DNA of 6,440 nt from Oscillospiraceae bacterium (GCA_009788105.1 WQSD01000065.1:392-6831), one strand, 5' to 3'; positions 1-6,086 are shown, numbered from the stretch's first letter. Notes: generated by a model from the letters alone, not told the origin. Made by a program: numbers and translations.

Positions 1-67
1 TTCCATGCCCGCCCGATACGAAGATATGCACCCAACAAACGGACGAACGAGGACTGTCGCCCCTACA
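1..67. repeat. partial palindromic repeat element upstream of grdD
   Basis: The first 14 bases are identical to 4795-4808, the loop and right arm of a hairpin unit in the repeat cluster downstream of argR. The left arm would lie before the window. At 58-67 the sequence CGCCCCTACA is the reverse complement of TGTAGGGGCG at 4782-4791, so this element is bounded by the same motif in inverted orientation. The linker also shares an AAACGG core (36-41 region) with the linkers at 4811-4830 and 4858-4880. This is a second locus of the same interspersed repeat family. Whether it is transcribed is not visible from the sequence. Confidence 0.7.
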
Positions 68-125
68 CCCCTGACCGCCTTAACTCCACCACACACACCA
101 AACTCAACACAAAAAAGAGGTACAC

Positions 126-1268
126 ATGACTACACAAAACATTATCAAAAAAACATTTCTTGACATTGCCACCGGGCTTGAAAGCGGCTCATTCGGCGGC
201 CGTCCGAAGATTGCTGTGACAGGTATCGGCAGCGAACATGGAGAACAAAACATCCTTGACGGGGCAATTTCTGCCGCCGCCCGTGGGGTGGACGTGACCT
301 ATATCGGCACGCTTTCCCACCCATCCCTCACTTGCGTTCACGCCGATAGCGAGGAAACTGTTCATGCACAAATGGAAACCCTGCTTTCCTCCGGCGAGGT
401 GCAGGGTGCTGTCACTATGCACTATCCATTCCCAGTCGGAGTGTCCACTGTTGGGCGTGTTGCCACTCCTGCTACAGGGCGGGAAATGTTCATTGCCTGC
501 ACCACAGGAATGGCGTCTACCAACCGTGCCGAGTGTATGGTGAAAAACGCCCTTTACGGCATCATCGCCGCAAAATCTTGCGGTATCGCCAACCCAACCG
601 TGGGCATTTTGAACATTGACGGCGCGCGCACCGCCGAGGGACTGCTCCGCCAGCTTGCCCAGGGTGGATATGACATTACTTTCGCCAGCTCCGGGCGGAG
701 CGACGGCGGCTGTGTTATGCGTGGGAACGATGCTCTTACCGGGGCGTGTGACGTTCTTGTCACTGACTCGCTGACCGGGAACATTCTGATGAAAATGCTG
801 TCCGCGTTCACCACTGGAGGTGGCTATGAGTCCACCGGGTACGGCTATGGACCAGGGATTGGCGGGGAGCGATTGGTGAACATTATCTCTCGCGCCAGCG
901 GTTCGCCTGTGGTGGCGAGAGCAATTGTGTACGCCGCCGACCTTGCCCGTGGAGATTGGAACGCCATCACCAAAGCCGAGCTTGCCACAGCGAACAAAGC
1001 AGGACTGGCGAAAATCCTTGAATCCACGAAAAAATCCGATACACCCCAAAGCGCTGCCCCCGCCGCCGCCCCGCCCAAAGAGGTGGTGACAAAAGAGATT
1101 AACGGCATCGAAGTCACCGAGCTTGACGACGCAGTTGCCGCCCTGTGGGCTGTTGGCATCTACGCTGAGTCGGGCATGGGCTGTACCGGTCCAATTGTGC
1201 TGGTAAGCGAAGCCAACCTTGAAAAGGCAAGGGAAGTAATGGTGGCGGGGAAATACGCTGGGAATTAA
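126..1268 (+). CDS. grdD: glycine/sarcosine/betaine reductase complex component C, subunit GrdD
   Basis: The 380-residue product matches the protein C subunit of glycine reductase that completes acetyl phosphate formation from the enzyme-bound acetyl thioester, a cytoplasmic energy-conserving step of Stickland fermentation. Residues 1 to about 300 form a PlsX-like domain with many glycines (GGGYESTGYGYGPGIGGERL, 231-250). An Ala/Pro-rich linker (about 306-317) follows, then a C-terminal segment with SGMGCTGPIVLV. Its Cys353 aligns with the active-site thiol reported for Eubacterium acidaminophilum GrdD (Cys359), so the key residue is kept. The start is supported by AAGAGG five bases upstream of the ATG. 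The FabH-like partner GrdC is normally encoded next to it and may lie just before the window, but only repeat sequence is seen here. No promoter is recognisable in 1-125, so transcription from upstream is likely. A distant alternative is a phosphate acyltransferase (PlsX), which lacks this C-terminal Cys segment. Confidence 0.93.
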   Translation: MTTQNIIKKTFLDIATGLESGSFGGRPKIAVTGIGSEHGEQNILDGAISAAARGVDVTYIGTLSHPSLTCVHADSEETVHAQMETLLSSGEVQGAVTMHYPFPVGVSTVGRVATPATGREMFIACTTGMASTNRAECMVKNALYGIIAAKSCGIANPTVGILNIDGARTAEGLLRQLAQGGYDITFASSGRSDGGCVMRGNDALTGACDVLVTDSLTGNILMKMLSAFTTGGGYESTGYGYGPGIGGERLVNIISRASGSPVVARAIVYAADLARGDWNAITKAELATANKAGLAKILESTKKSDTPQSAAPAAAPPKEVVTKEINGIEVTELDDAVAALWAVGIYAESGMGCTGPIVLVSEANLEKAREVMVAGKYAGN

Positions 1269-1303
1269 GAACGTGGAGTTAAGGGCATACGAGATTGACG
1301 CAC

Positions 1304-1332
1304 TTGACACACCGCAAAAAATGCTGTATAAT
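1304..1332 (+). promoter_or_regulatory. consensus sigma-A promoter for thyX
   Basis: TTGACA (1304-1309) and TATAAT (1327-1332) are separated by 17 bases, a full match to the housekeeping consensus. Transcription would begin near 1339-1340, leaving only about 12 nt of leader before the thyX ATG at 1352, with the GAGGT ribosome binding site at 1342-1346 inside it. This placement rules out the in-frame ATG at 1295 as the start, since it lies upstream of the promoter. Confidence 0.88.
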
Positions 1333-1351
1333 AAAAGTTACGAGGTCACAC

Positions 1352-2089
1352 ATGAAAGTTGAACTGCTCTCCCACACCCCTAACCCGGACAAGCTGGTTG
1401 CCGCCGCGGCAAAGCTGTGCTACTCTGCCGCCGAAATTGACAACATTCTTGAGGGGCTAACCCCGGACAAAACCGAAAGTTTTCTCACACGCCTGGTGGA
1501 CTTGGGTCACGAAAGCCCAATGGAACACGCCAGTTTTACCTTTGGTATCGAGGGGGTGTCCCGTGCGTTGCTGGCACAGTTCACCCGCCACCGCATCGCC
1601 TCTTTTTCGGTGCAAAGCCAGCGATATGTGGGCATGGAGGGTTTCGAGTTCGTCACCCCACCCGAAATCGCCGCCGACCCGACTGCACACAAAACTTTTC
1701 TTGACGCCATGGCATCTGCACAAACCGCATACGACACCCTACGGGACAGCCTAACTGCCCGCTATGTTGCAGAAATGGTAACAGACGGCACGGAGGAAGC
1801 CGCCGCAAAGCGAACCGCGGTGAAAAAAGCCAACGAGGACGCACGTTTCGTTCTGCCGAATGCGGCTACTACAAAGATTGTCGCCACCATGAACACCCGC
1901 TCTCTGCTGAATTTTTTCCATCTTCGCTGTTGCCGTCGTGCCCAATGGGAAATTAACGCCCTTGCCTGGGAAATGCTTGACTCTTTGCGAGAGGTAGCTC
2001 CTCTGTTGTTTAAGTTGGCAGGCCCGGGCTGCATAAAAGGTCGCTGCCCCGAGGGAGAAATGAGCTGTAGACAGCCGTATAAGAGATAA
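1352..2089 (+). CDS. thyX: FAD-dependent thymidylate synthase ThyX
   Basis: The 245-residue product converts dUMP to dTMP using methylenetetrahydrofolate, FAD and NADPH, replacing ThyA. The signature RHRX7S is present as RHRIASFSVQS (79-89), followed by QRY. The second conserved block DARFVLPNAATTKI (163-176) and the dUMP/FAD-region sequence RSLLNFFHLR (183-192) with AQWEI (197-201) are intact. The C terminus carries Cys227, Cys232 and Cys239 in GCIKGRCPEGEMSC, a Cys-rich tail I recall from other clostridial ThyX proteins. The ATG at 1352 is chosen because a consensus promoter ends at 1332, GAGGT sits five bases upstream, and MKVELLSHTPNP is a typical ThyX N terminus; the in-frame ATG at 1295 would add 19 unrelated residues. 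The gene has its own promoter and is followed after 11 bases by the acetyltransferase gene, so the two probably form one transcript. Confidence 0.96.
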   Translation: MKVELLSHTPNPDKLVAAAAKLCYSAAEIDNILEGLTPDKTESFLTRLVDLGHESPMEHASFTFGIEGVSRALLAQFTRHRIASFSVQSQRYVGMEGFEFVTPPEIAADPTAHKTFLDAMASAQTAYDTLRDSLTARYVAEMVTDGTEEAAAKRTAVKKANEDARFVLPNAATTKIVATMNTRSLLNFFHLRCCRRAQWEINALAWEMLDSLREVAPLLFKLAGPGCIKGRCPEGEMSCRQPYKR

Positions 2090-2100
2090 GGAACTCCCCC

Positions 2101-3033
2101 ATGCCAAACATACGCCGGGCAACAATTGCCGACATTCCTGCAATAGCCCCCATATTTGCGGACTTTCAGCGAACACAAAGCTCCCGCCCTGATGTTTTCG
2201 ACACCACCCCTCTTACCACGGCGAAAATCGCCGAAATCATAGGTTCGGAGGACGAGGAGTTTTATGTGCTAACCTCCGAAAGCGGCGAAGCCATCGGACT
2301 GATTGTGTTTAGTTTAATGCCTTATCGCAGTCACTCTGCCCTGTTTCTTTCCCACATATGCGTGCTGTCCGCCCACAGAGGGCAGGGACATGGCAAAGCG
2401 TTGATTGAATTTCTAAGCTCATACGCACGGGAAAAGAACTGCACTCATGTAGAGCTATGTGTCGGGCATTTTAACCCGACGGCACGAAAGTTTTACGCAC
2501 ATTTGGGCTTTGCGGAAATATCCTGTGTCATGGAGTACATTCTGCTGGAGGAACAGCTCGCAAAACCAAACAATGTTCGCCTGGCAACGCCCTCTGATTT
2601 GGCGGGCATATTGGCAGTCGCGACAAGTTTGGATGCCCCAGAGGGAGAGTACCCCAATGCACTAAATCGCCCGTATTTCAGAAAAGAAGACGTGCTGAAA
2701 AGCATTATCGAAAATCAAAAGCAACAAAATGCCGTGGTTGCGACAAATCAGTCCGGCGAAATAGTTGCATATATGGTAATTCAGGTGGAAGAAACAACAA
2801 ATGTGCGATTCCGAGTGGACGCAAAATATGCCGCTGTCTGCTTTGCCTGCCTTTTGCCAACGGCAGACATAGGCAAAGTTGCCGACGCTCTTTTTGACTA
2901 CGCACGGCACTACGCGGCAACGGGGGGTTGCCCTCGCATGGAAATTGACCTTTTATCGTCCAACACGATGGCACGGGAATTTCTGCGGAATCGTGGCATG
3001 ACCGAGTGCTATTATTTAATGAGATTAAAATAA
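2101..3033 (+). CDS. tandem GNAT-domain N-acetyltransferase
   Basis: The 310-residue product contains two GNAT folds in a row. The N-terminal domain (about 1-150) has a good acetyl-CoA-binding motif A, VLSAHRGQGHGKAL (88-101, RxxGxG/A type), and motif B NPTARKFYAHLGF (125-137), so it is probably catalytic. The second domain (about 157-310) begins with NVRLATPSDLAGI, matching the start of the first (NIRRATIADIPAI). It ends with SNTMAREFLRNRGM, a motif-B-like helix, but shows no RxxGxG pyrophosphate loop in the expected stretch (about 245-262), so it looks degenerate. Substrates could be small molecules, antibiotics or protein N termini; nothing here decides. The gene starts 11 bases after thyX, with AAGGA overlapping the thyX stop region. 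Co-transcription with thyX is likely, but a functional link is not implied. Confidence 0.85.
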   Translation: MPNIRRATIADIPAIAPIFADFQRTQSSRPDVFDTTPLTTAKIAEIIGSEDEEFYVLTSESGEAIGLIVFSLMPYRSHSALFLSHICVLSAHRGQGHGKALIEFLSSYAREKNCTHVELCVGHFNPTARKFYAHLGFAEISCVMEYILLEEQLAKPNNVRLATPSDLAGILAVATSLDAPEGEYPNALNRPYFRKEDVLKSIIENQKQQNAVVATNQSGEIVAYMVIQVEETTNVRFRVDAKYAAVCFACLLPTADIGKVADALFDYARHYAATGGCPRMEIDLLSSNTMAREFLRNRGMTECYYLMRLK

Positions 3034-3064
3034 AATCTCGAATAAAATCGTGACGACTTTGCAT

Positions 3065-3093
3065 TTGACTTTTCGCCGGAAGTGTGTTATACT
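3065..3093 (+). promoter_or_regulatory. sigma-A promoter with extended -10 for nadK-argR
   Basis: TTGACT (3065-3070) and TATACT (3088-3093) are 17 bases apart, each one mismatch from consensus. TG at 3085-3086 gives an extended -10 (TGtTATACT). The predicted start near 3100 leaves a leader of about 65 nt before nadK. No clear intrinsic terminator separates it from the acetyltransferase gene ending at 3033. Confidence 0.8.
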
Positions 3094-3164
3094 ATTGCTC
3101 CGCCGAATAAAAAATCACACCTGTCGCACTTGGGTAAGTTTGAAAATACCAAAGGAAAGGGAGC

Positions 3165-3998
3165 GTGGCGCAAACCATGAAAATTGCTGTAATCACAAAC
3201 GAAAAGCGTGACCCCACCCTTGCCTACACCGCGGAAGTGGCGAAAAATCTTCACTCCACAGGGGCGAAAATCTTTATTGTGGGCGGCAGTACGCCCATTC
3301 CACACACCGTTTCGTGTGCCGATATACCAGAGGACGCAGACTGCGTTCTTATTCTTGGTGGTGACGGGTCGATTATGCGGGGTGCGCTTGCGGCGGCAAA
3401 GCTGAATATTCCTGTGCTGGGAGTGAACCTTGGGCGGGTGGGTTATCTTGCAGAAGTGGACGCCCACGACCTTGGTCGCCTTGCCGTCCTAACCGCTGGC
3501 GAATATATTACTGAGGAGCGAATGCTTCTTGAAATAACTTGCGGTGGGCAGACTTTTACCGCACTAAATGATGCGGTTATCTCTCGTCGCGGAGCGGTGC
3601 AAATCGCCCAGTTAGAGCTGTCATGCTCAAGCGGCGGCACGGGAATGTACCGCTGTGACGGCATAATCGTCGCCACACCCACAGGCTCGACTGCTTATTC
3701 CATGTCCGCAGGCGGTCCGATTATTGACCCTGCCATGTCCGCTATATGCGTTACTCCGGTATGCGCACATTCGCTTTTCGCCCGCCCAATGGTGCTTTCT
3801 GCCGACGAAATTGTTACGATAAAAGGGCAATCGACAAAACAGGGCAAACAAGGCAGCATTTCCCTCACAGTGGACGGCGTGGAGGTAATGACCCCGGAAG
3901 CGGGAATGGAAATCACAGTGCGTCGCTCGGCAGAAGTTGTGAAGTTTCTGCGACTTGGGAACACAGGATTTTTTGATAGATTAAAGACGAAACTGTAA
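3165..3998 (+). CDS. nadK: NAD kinase
   Basis: The 277-residue product phosphorylates NAD to NADP in the cytoplasm. All family hallmarks are present: LGGDGS (64-69) in the nucleotide-binding loop, LGVNLGRVGYLAE (85-97), the NE/D motif as ALNDAV (133-138), the glycine-rich DGIIVATPTGSTAYSMSAGG (165-184), and the C-terminal LRLGNTGFFDRLKTKL. Length is typical. The start is uncertain between GTG at 3165, with AGGA (3153-3156) eight bases upstream, and ATG at 3177, whose nearest SD-like GGGAG is 13 bases away. The spacing favours GTG, whereas many family members begin directly with the MKIAVI sequence that follows the ATG. It has its own promoter and is followed 34 bases later by argR, the common Firmicutes arrangement. 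NADPH is the reductant used by ThyX, encoded nearby, but NADP has many other uses. Confidence 0.96.
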   Translation: MAQTMKIAVITNEKRDPTLAYTAEVAKNLHSTGAKIFIVGGSTPIPHTVSCADIPEDADCVLILGGDGSIMRGALAAAKLNIPVLGVNLGRVGYLAEVDAHDLGRLAVLTAGEYITEERMLLEITCGGQTFTALNDAVISRRGAVQIAQLELSCSSGGTGMYRCDGIIVATPTGSTAYSMSAGGPIIDPAMSAICVTPVCAHSLFARPMVLSADEIVTIKGQSTKQGKQGSISLTVDGVEVMTPEAGMEITVRRSAEVVKFLRLGNTGFFDRLKTKL

Positions 3999-4032
3999 AG
4001 CATGAGCGATACTGTAGCTATAGAGGAAAACC

Positions 4033-4473
4033 ATGAAATCAGCAAGACAAAAACAAATCACTACACTAATATCCGAAAGGGATATTGACACTCAAGAGGA
4101 GCTGATGCAGCTTCTTGCTGTCGCCGGGTTCAAGGCAACCCAGGCGACTATTTCTCGCGATATAAAAGAGTTGCGACTTGTTAAAATCGCAACTCCTGAT
4201 GGATTGTATAAATATGCCCCGCCTGGGTCAACCGATGTTCGCCCTAATGCGAAATACGAAAACATTTTGCGTGAAACTGTGACAGGGGCGAAATGCTCGG
4301 GAAATATTGTTGTTGTCCGCACCTATTCCGGTATGGCTATGGCGGCGTGTGCGGCAATTGACGCCATGGAATGGAACGAAGTGGTGGGCAGTCTTGCAGG
4401 GGACGACACCATATTTATTGTGGCAAGTTCACCTGAGGGAGCGAGAGTTGTGGCTGGGTTGTTTGGTGAGTGA
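4033..4473 (+). CDS. argR: arginine repressor ArgR
   Basis: The 146-residue product is a hexameric arginine-sensing transcription regulator of arginine biosynthesis and catabolism. Residues 1-65 form the winged helix-turn-helix DNA-binding domain with the diagnostic QATISRDIKEL (37-47). Residues 75-146 form the arginine-binding oligomerisation domain with VVGSLAGDDTIFIVA (117-131), whose Asp124/Asp125 pair (GDDT) is the conserved ligand contact in the family. Length is typical. AGAGGA five bases before the ATG supports the start. It follows nadK by 34 bases with no promoter between them, so the two are probably co-transcribed. Firmicutes usually have recN immediately downstream; here a repeat-rich non-coding region follows. 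I see no convincing ARG box upstream of nadK or argR. Confidence 0.96.
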   Translation: MKSARQKQITTLISERDIDTQEELMQLLAVAGFKATQATISRDIKELRLVKIATPDGLYKYAPPGSTDVRPNAKYENILRETVTGAKCSGNIVVVRTYSGMAMAACAAIDAMEWNEVVGSLAGDDTIFIVASSPEGARVVAGLFGE

Positions 4474-4475
4474 GG

Positions 4476-4503
4476 TGGCACTATACTCGAACTCCAAGTG
4501 CCA
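4476..4503. other. inverted repeat just after argR
   Basis: TGGCACT (4476-4482) and AGTGCCA (4497-4503) form a 7-bp stem with a 14-base loop starting three bases after the argR stop. There is no T-tract after it, so it is at best a weak or factor-assisted transcription end or an mRNA 3' stem. Confidence 0.4.
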
Positions 4504-4512
4504 TACCCCCCA

Positions 4513-4562
4513 TTTCGCACTGCATCACTGTTAATCCGTCTTTGGGAAGTGAGTGAAGATGG
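4513..4562 (+). repeat. dispersed 50-base repeat, copy 1
   Basis: It is similar across its length to 4694-4743. Shared blocks are TTTCGCA at the start, then CTGTT, TCCGTCTTTG, GAGT and AAGATGG. Within it CCGTCTT (4536-4542) can pair with AAGATGG (4556-4562), with one G-U pair if transcribed rightward. It is non-coding, in the argR-tmk gap. Confidence 0.7.
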
Positions 4563-4598
4563 ATAATGGGTGTGGGAGGGAATTTCCCGTCCTTATCC
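4561..4598. other. imperfect hairpin region with GGGAATTTCCC palindrome
   Basis: GGATAA (4561-4566) and TTATCC (4593-4598) enclose the perfect palindrome GGGAATTTCCC (4578-4588). It overlaps the end of the first dispersed repeat copy. The function is unknown; it may be the decayed arm of a larger palindromic element. Confidence 0.4.
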
Positions 4599-4613
4599 CA
4601 AACAAACAACATC

Positions 4614-4648
4614 GTCATTGCAAAGCGGTGATTTTCCGCGTGCAATCC
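4614..4648. repeat. GTCATTGC...GCAATCC-type palindromic element
   Basis: ATTGCA (4617-4622) pairs with TGCAAT (4641-4646), and inside it GCGG (4625-4628) pairs with CCGC (4636-4639) around a 7-base loop. The outer GTCATTGC and GCAATCC ends resemble a palindromic interspersed element that I recall from many bacterial genomes; that family link is from memory and unconfirmed. Confidence 0.5.
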
Positions 4649-4693
4649 AGTGAAGCGATTTTTATTCTAAAATTGATGAAATTTTAACGAATG

Positions 4694-4743
4694 TTTCGCA
4701 ACTCACCGCTGTTGTTCCGTCTTTGAAGGGCGAGTAAAGATGG
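4694..4743 (+). repeat. dispersed 50-base repeat, copy 2
   Basis: It is the second copy of the element at 4513-4562, in the same orientation and 181 bases downstream. CCGTCTTT (4717-4724) pairs with AAAGATGG (4736-4743) around an 11-base loop. The stem-forming blocks are better conserved between the copies than the loop, which differs (GAAGGGCGAGT here). Confidence 0.7.
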
Positions 4744-4780
4744 GACGAAAGTGCGAACACAGCAACCGCCCAAACACCAC

Positions 4781-4910
4781 CTGTAGGGGCGGGTTTCCAT
4801 GCCCGCCCTCCAAACGGCACAAGTAAACCACATAGGGGCGACCCTTGCGGTCGCCCGCCGAACGGAACAGCCAAACCTCATGTAGGAACGTCGCCCCCGA
4901 CGTCCTGGCT
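4781..4910 (+). repeat. three tandem ~50-base hairpin units (TAGGGGCG family)
   Basis: Three units with a 49-50-base period begin at TAGG (4784, 4833, 4883). Each has a strong hairpin followed by an A/C-rich linker containing AACGG. Unit 1 pairs GGGCGGG (4787-4793) with CCCGCCC (4802-4808). Unit 2 pairs GGGCGACC (4836-4843) with GGTCGCCC (4849-4856). Unit 3 pairs ACGTCG (4888-4893) with CGACGT (4898-4903), extended by AGG/CCT. The arms differ in sequence but pairing is kept. Related sequence lies at 1-67. No T-tract follows any unit. Confidence 0.8.
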
Positions 4911-4946
4911 TTTGGTAAGCAGTAACATTTTTGTTTCTTAGCTGTT

Positions 4947-5615
4947 TCACGAGCTAACTGGGTAGTCGCATAATTTTAATACCTCATCAAATACCTTATC
5001 AAGGGAACGCAGTCCGCCGTTCTCGTGGCTGTCAACCAAGAACCAGCCAAGGCGTGCCGCCGCATACAACCCTGCCTCGCGACTTTTCGCAAGGTGATGG
5101 GTGTCTTTCTCGTGAATGTCAATGTTTCGCCCTGTGTCAGCACTTCGCTTGGCGATATTACGCCCTGAAAGCTGTGGGAGCATATCGAGATATATCACCT
5201 TGTCAGGGGCGGGAAGCCCCAGTTTTGTATGCTCAAAGTCAAGCATCCAATCAATAAATTCGTCCCACTTTTCCCGTGGGATTTTTGTCATTTGGTGAAC
5301 TATGTTCGCCGATGTGTACCTGTCGGCGATAATAATACCATCACCATGGTAAGCCTCACTCCAATCGGTGCGAAAAGATATGTATCTGTCAAGTGCGAAC
5401 ATAGCCGAGGCGGCATATGGACCTGTGTCCTCCGGCGAGCCGCCAAGACGACCCTCAAGGTACATACGCACAAGGGTGCTTGACTCTCTATCATACATAG
5501 GAAACGAAATCCGACGCACAGGAACAGAGGAGGCACAAAAATGCGCCTCCAGTCGTGATGTAATTGTTCCTTTGCCCGAGCCGTCAAGCCCGTCTATAAC
5601 AAAAAGTTTTGACAT
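4947..5615 (-). CDS. tmk: thymidylate kinase (dTMP kinase family)
   Basis: The 222-residue P-loop kinase probably phosphorylates dTMP to dTDP with ATP. The N terminus has a Walker A loop GLDGSGKGT (9-17); the residue after the lysine is Gly, as in adenylate kinases, rather than Ser/Thr. SFPMYDRESST (37-47), ALDRYISF (74-81) and the DRYxxS motif ADRYTSANIVHQ (97-108) are characteristic of dTMP kinases. APDKVIYLDM (136-145) is the following beta strand, and the segment from SGRNIAKRS to about 180 is the LID-like region. The ATG at 5615 is preceded at nine bases by AGGA on the minus strand. It lies 66 bases downstream of the GlsB-like gene with no clear terminator or promoter between, so read-through is plausible. 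It converges on argR across the repeat-rich gap. A kinase acting on a related deoxynucleotide is the main alternative. With thyX it covers two successive steps to dTTP. Confidence 0.87.
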   Translation of the reverse strand: MSKLFVIDGLDGSGKGTITSRLEAHFCASSVPVRRISFPMYDRESSTLVRMYLEGRLGGSPEDTGPYAASAMFALDRYISFRTDWSEAYHGDGIIIADRYTSANIVHQMTKIPREKWDEFIDWMLDFEHTKLGLPAPDKVIYLDMLPQLSGRNIAKRSADTGRNIDIHEKDTHHLAKSREAGLYAAARLGWFLVDSHENGGLRSLDKVFDEVLKLCDYPVSS

Positions 5616-5681
5616 TTTATCACATCCTGGGAGTGTTGAATGACCTCAAAGCCTGTTTTTCAACAGATCCGTCCTACGTTT

Positions 5682-5936
5682 TTACTTCCTGCTTTTTGTC
5701 AAAATTCCAACAGCGAAAATAACAAGGCAAGCTCCGCCAAGGGAAATGAGAATATCAACCCACCATGTACCACCAATACCTATTATACCAGCAAGAAATC
5801 CTCCAACCAATCCACCTACAATACCATAAATGATATTCCAAATTAGCGAGGCAGAGCTATTCATGATAATTCCGGCGAGCCAGCCGATAACGGCTCCAAC
5901 AGCCAACGAAATTAATATTGAAATTAGCCAATCCAT
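5682..5936 (-). CDS. GlsB/YeaQ/YmgE family small membrane protein
   Basis: The 84-residue protein is almost entirely hydrophobic and glycine-rich, with three predicted membrane segments (about 4-24, 33-52 and 58-78) and a short basic tail, KSRK. The sequence VGAVIGWLAGIIM (13-25) followed by NIIYGIVGGLVGGFLAG (34-50) matches the transglycosylase-associated/GlsB family, linked in other bacteria to general or envelope stress; the molecular role is unknown. The start at 5936 is chosen because AAAGGAGGG (5945-5953, minus strand), an excellent ribosome binding site, lies nine bases upstream and the protein then begins MDWLISILISL. An in-frame ATG at 5981 would add 15 polar residues and overlap the predicted transcription start. 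A -10 sequence lies at 5989-5994. tmk follows downstream. Confidence 0.88.
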   Translation of the reverse strand: MDWLISILISLAVGAVIGWLAGIIMNSSASLIWNIIYGIVGGLVGGFLAGIIGIGGTWWVDILISLGGACLVIFAVGILTKSRK

Positions 5937-5970
5937 AGTGATAACCCTCCTTTCGATGAATTGCAAAACA

Positions 5971-5981
5971 GTGCGTCGCAC
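5971..5981. promoter_or_regulatory. palindrome at predicted start of the GlsB-like transcript
   Basis: GTGCG-T-CGCAC is a perfect 11-base palindrome lying immediately downstream of the predicted minus-strand start (about 5982). The one-base centre makes an RNA hairpin unlikely, so a protein-binding operator is the more natural reading. I do not recognise the regulator. Confidence 0.35.
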
Positions 5982-5988
5982 TTGTAAT

Positions 5989-6017
5989 ATTATACACTAA
6001 TGACAATAAATATGCAA
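5989..6017 (-). promoter_or_regulatory. probable promoter for the GlsB-like gene
   Basis: On the minus strand TATAAT (5994 to 5989) is a perfect -10. At 17 bases upstream TTGCAT (6017 to 6012) is a poor -35 with three matches. The surroundings are AT-rich. The predicted leader is about 46 nt. A weak -35 is compatible with an activator or an alternative sigma factor, but this is not shown. Confidence 0.55.
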
Positions 6018-6086
6018 GTAAAGTTTAAGTTAATTTTAAAACAGGTGTTTGTTGCAAATTTCTTCTTTCATATGTGCCGCAAGTCG

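Noticed and set aside
189..1310. 373-codon open frame on the minus strand across grdD
   Set aside because: It is antisense to a gene with clear family motifs; its translation is rich in Gly, His and Ser with no recognisable domain, and it reads as a by-product of grdD codon bias.
1295..1351. Upstream in-frame ATG as the thyX start
   Set aside because: It precedes the consensus promoter, lacks a ribosome binding site and encodes 19 residues unlike ThyX N termini.
1751..2178. Two overlapping minus-strand frames of about 140 codons opposite thyX and the start of the acetyltransferase gene
   Set aside because: They lie opposite conserved coding sequence, show no family motifs, and I saw no good ribosome binding site for them.
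4781..4910. Regularly spaced units read as a CRISPR array
   Set aside because: There are only three units, the palindromic part varies while the linker is partly conserved (the opposite of repeat/spacer logic), and no cas gene is present.
4662..4950. Minus-strand frames of 70 and 88 codons in the argR-tmk gap
   Set aside because: They run through the tandem hairpin repeats, and their predicted products simply reflect the repeat sequence.
5653..5666. CTGTT-TTTC-AACAG hairpin between the GlsB-like gene and tmk as a terminator
   Set aside because: The stem is only 5 bp and no T-tract follows it in the direction of transcription.
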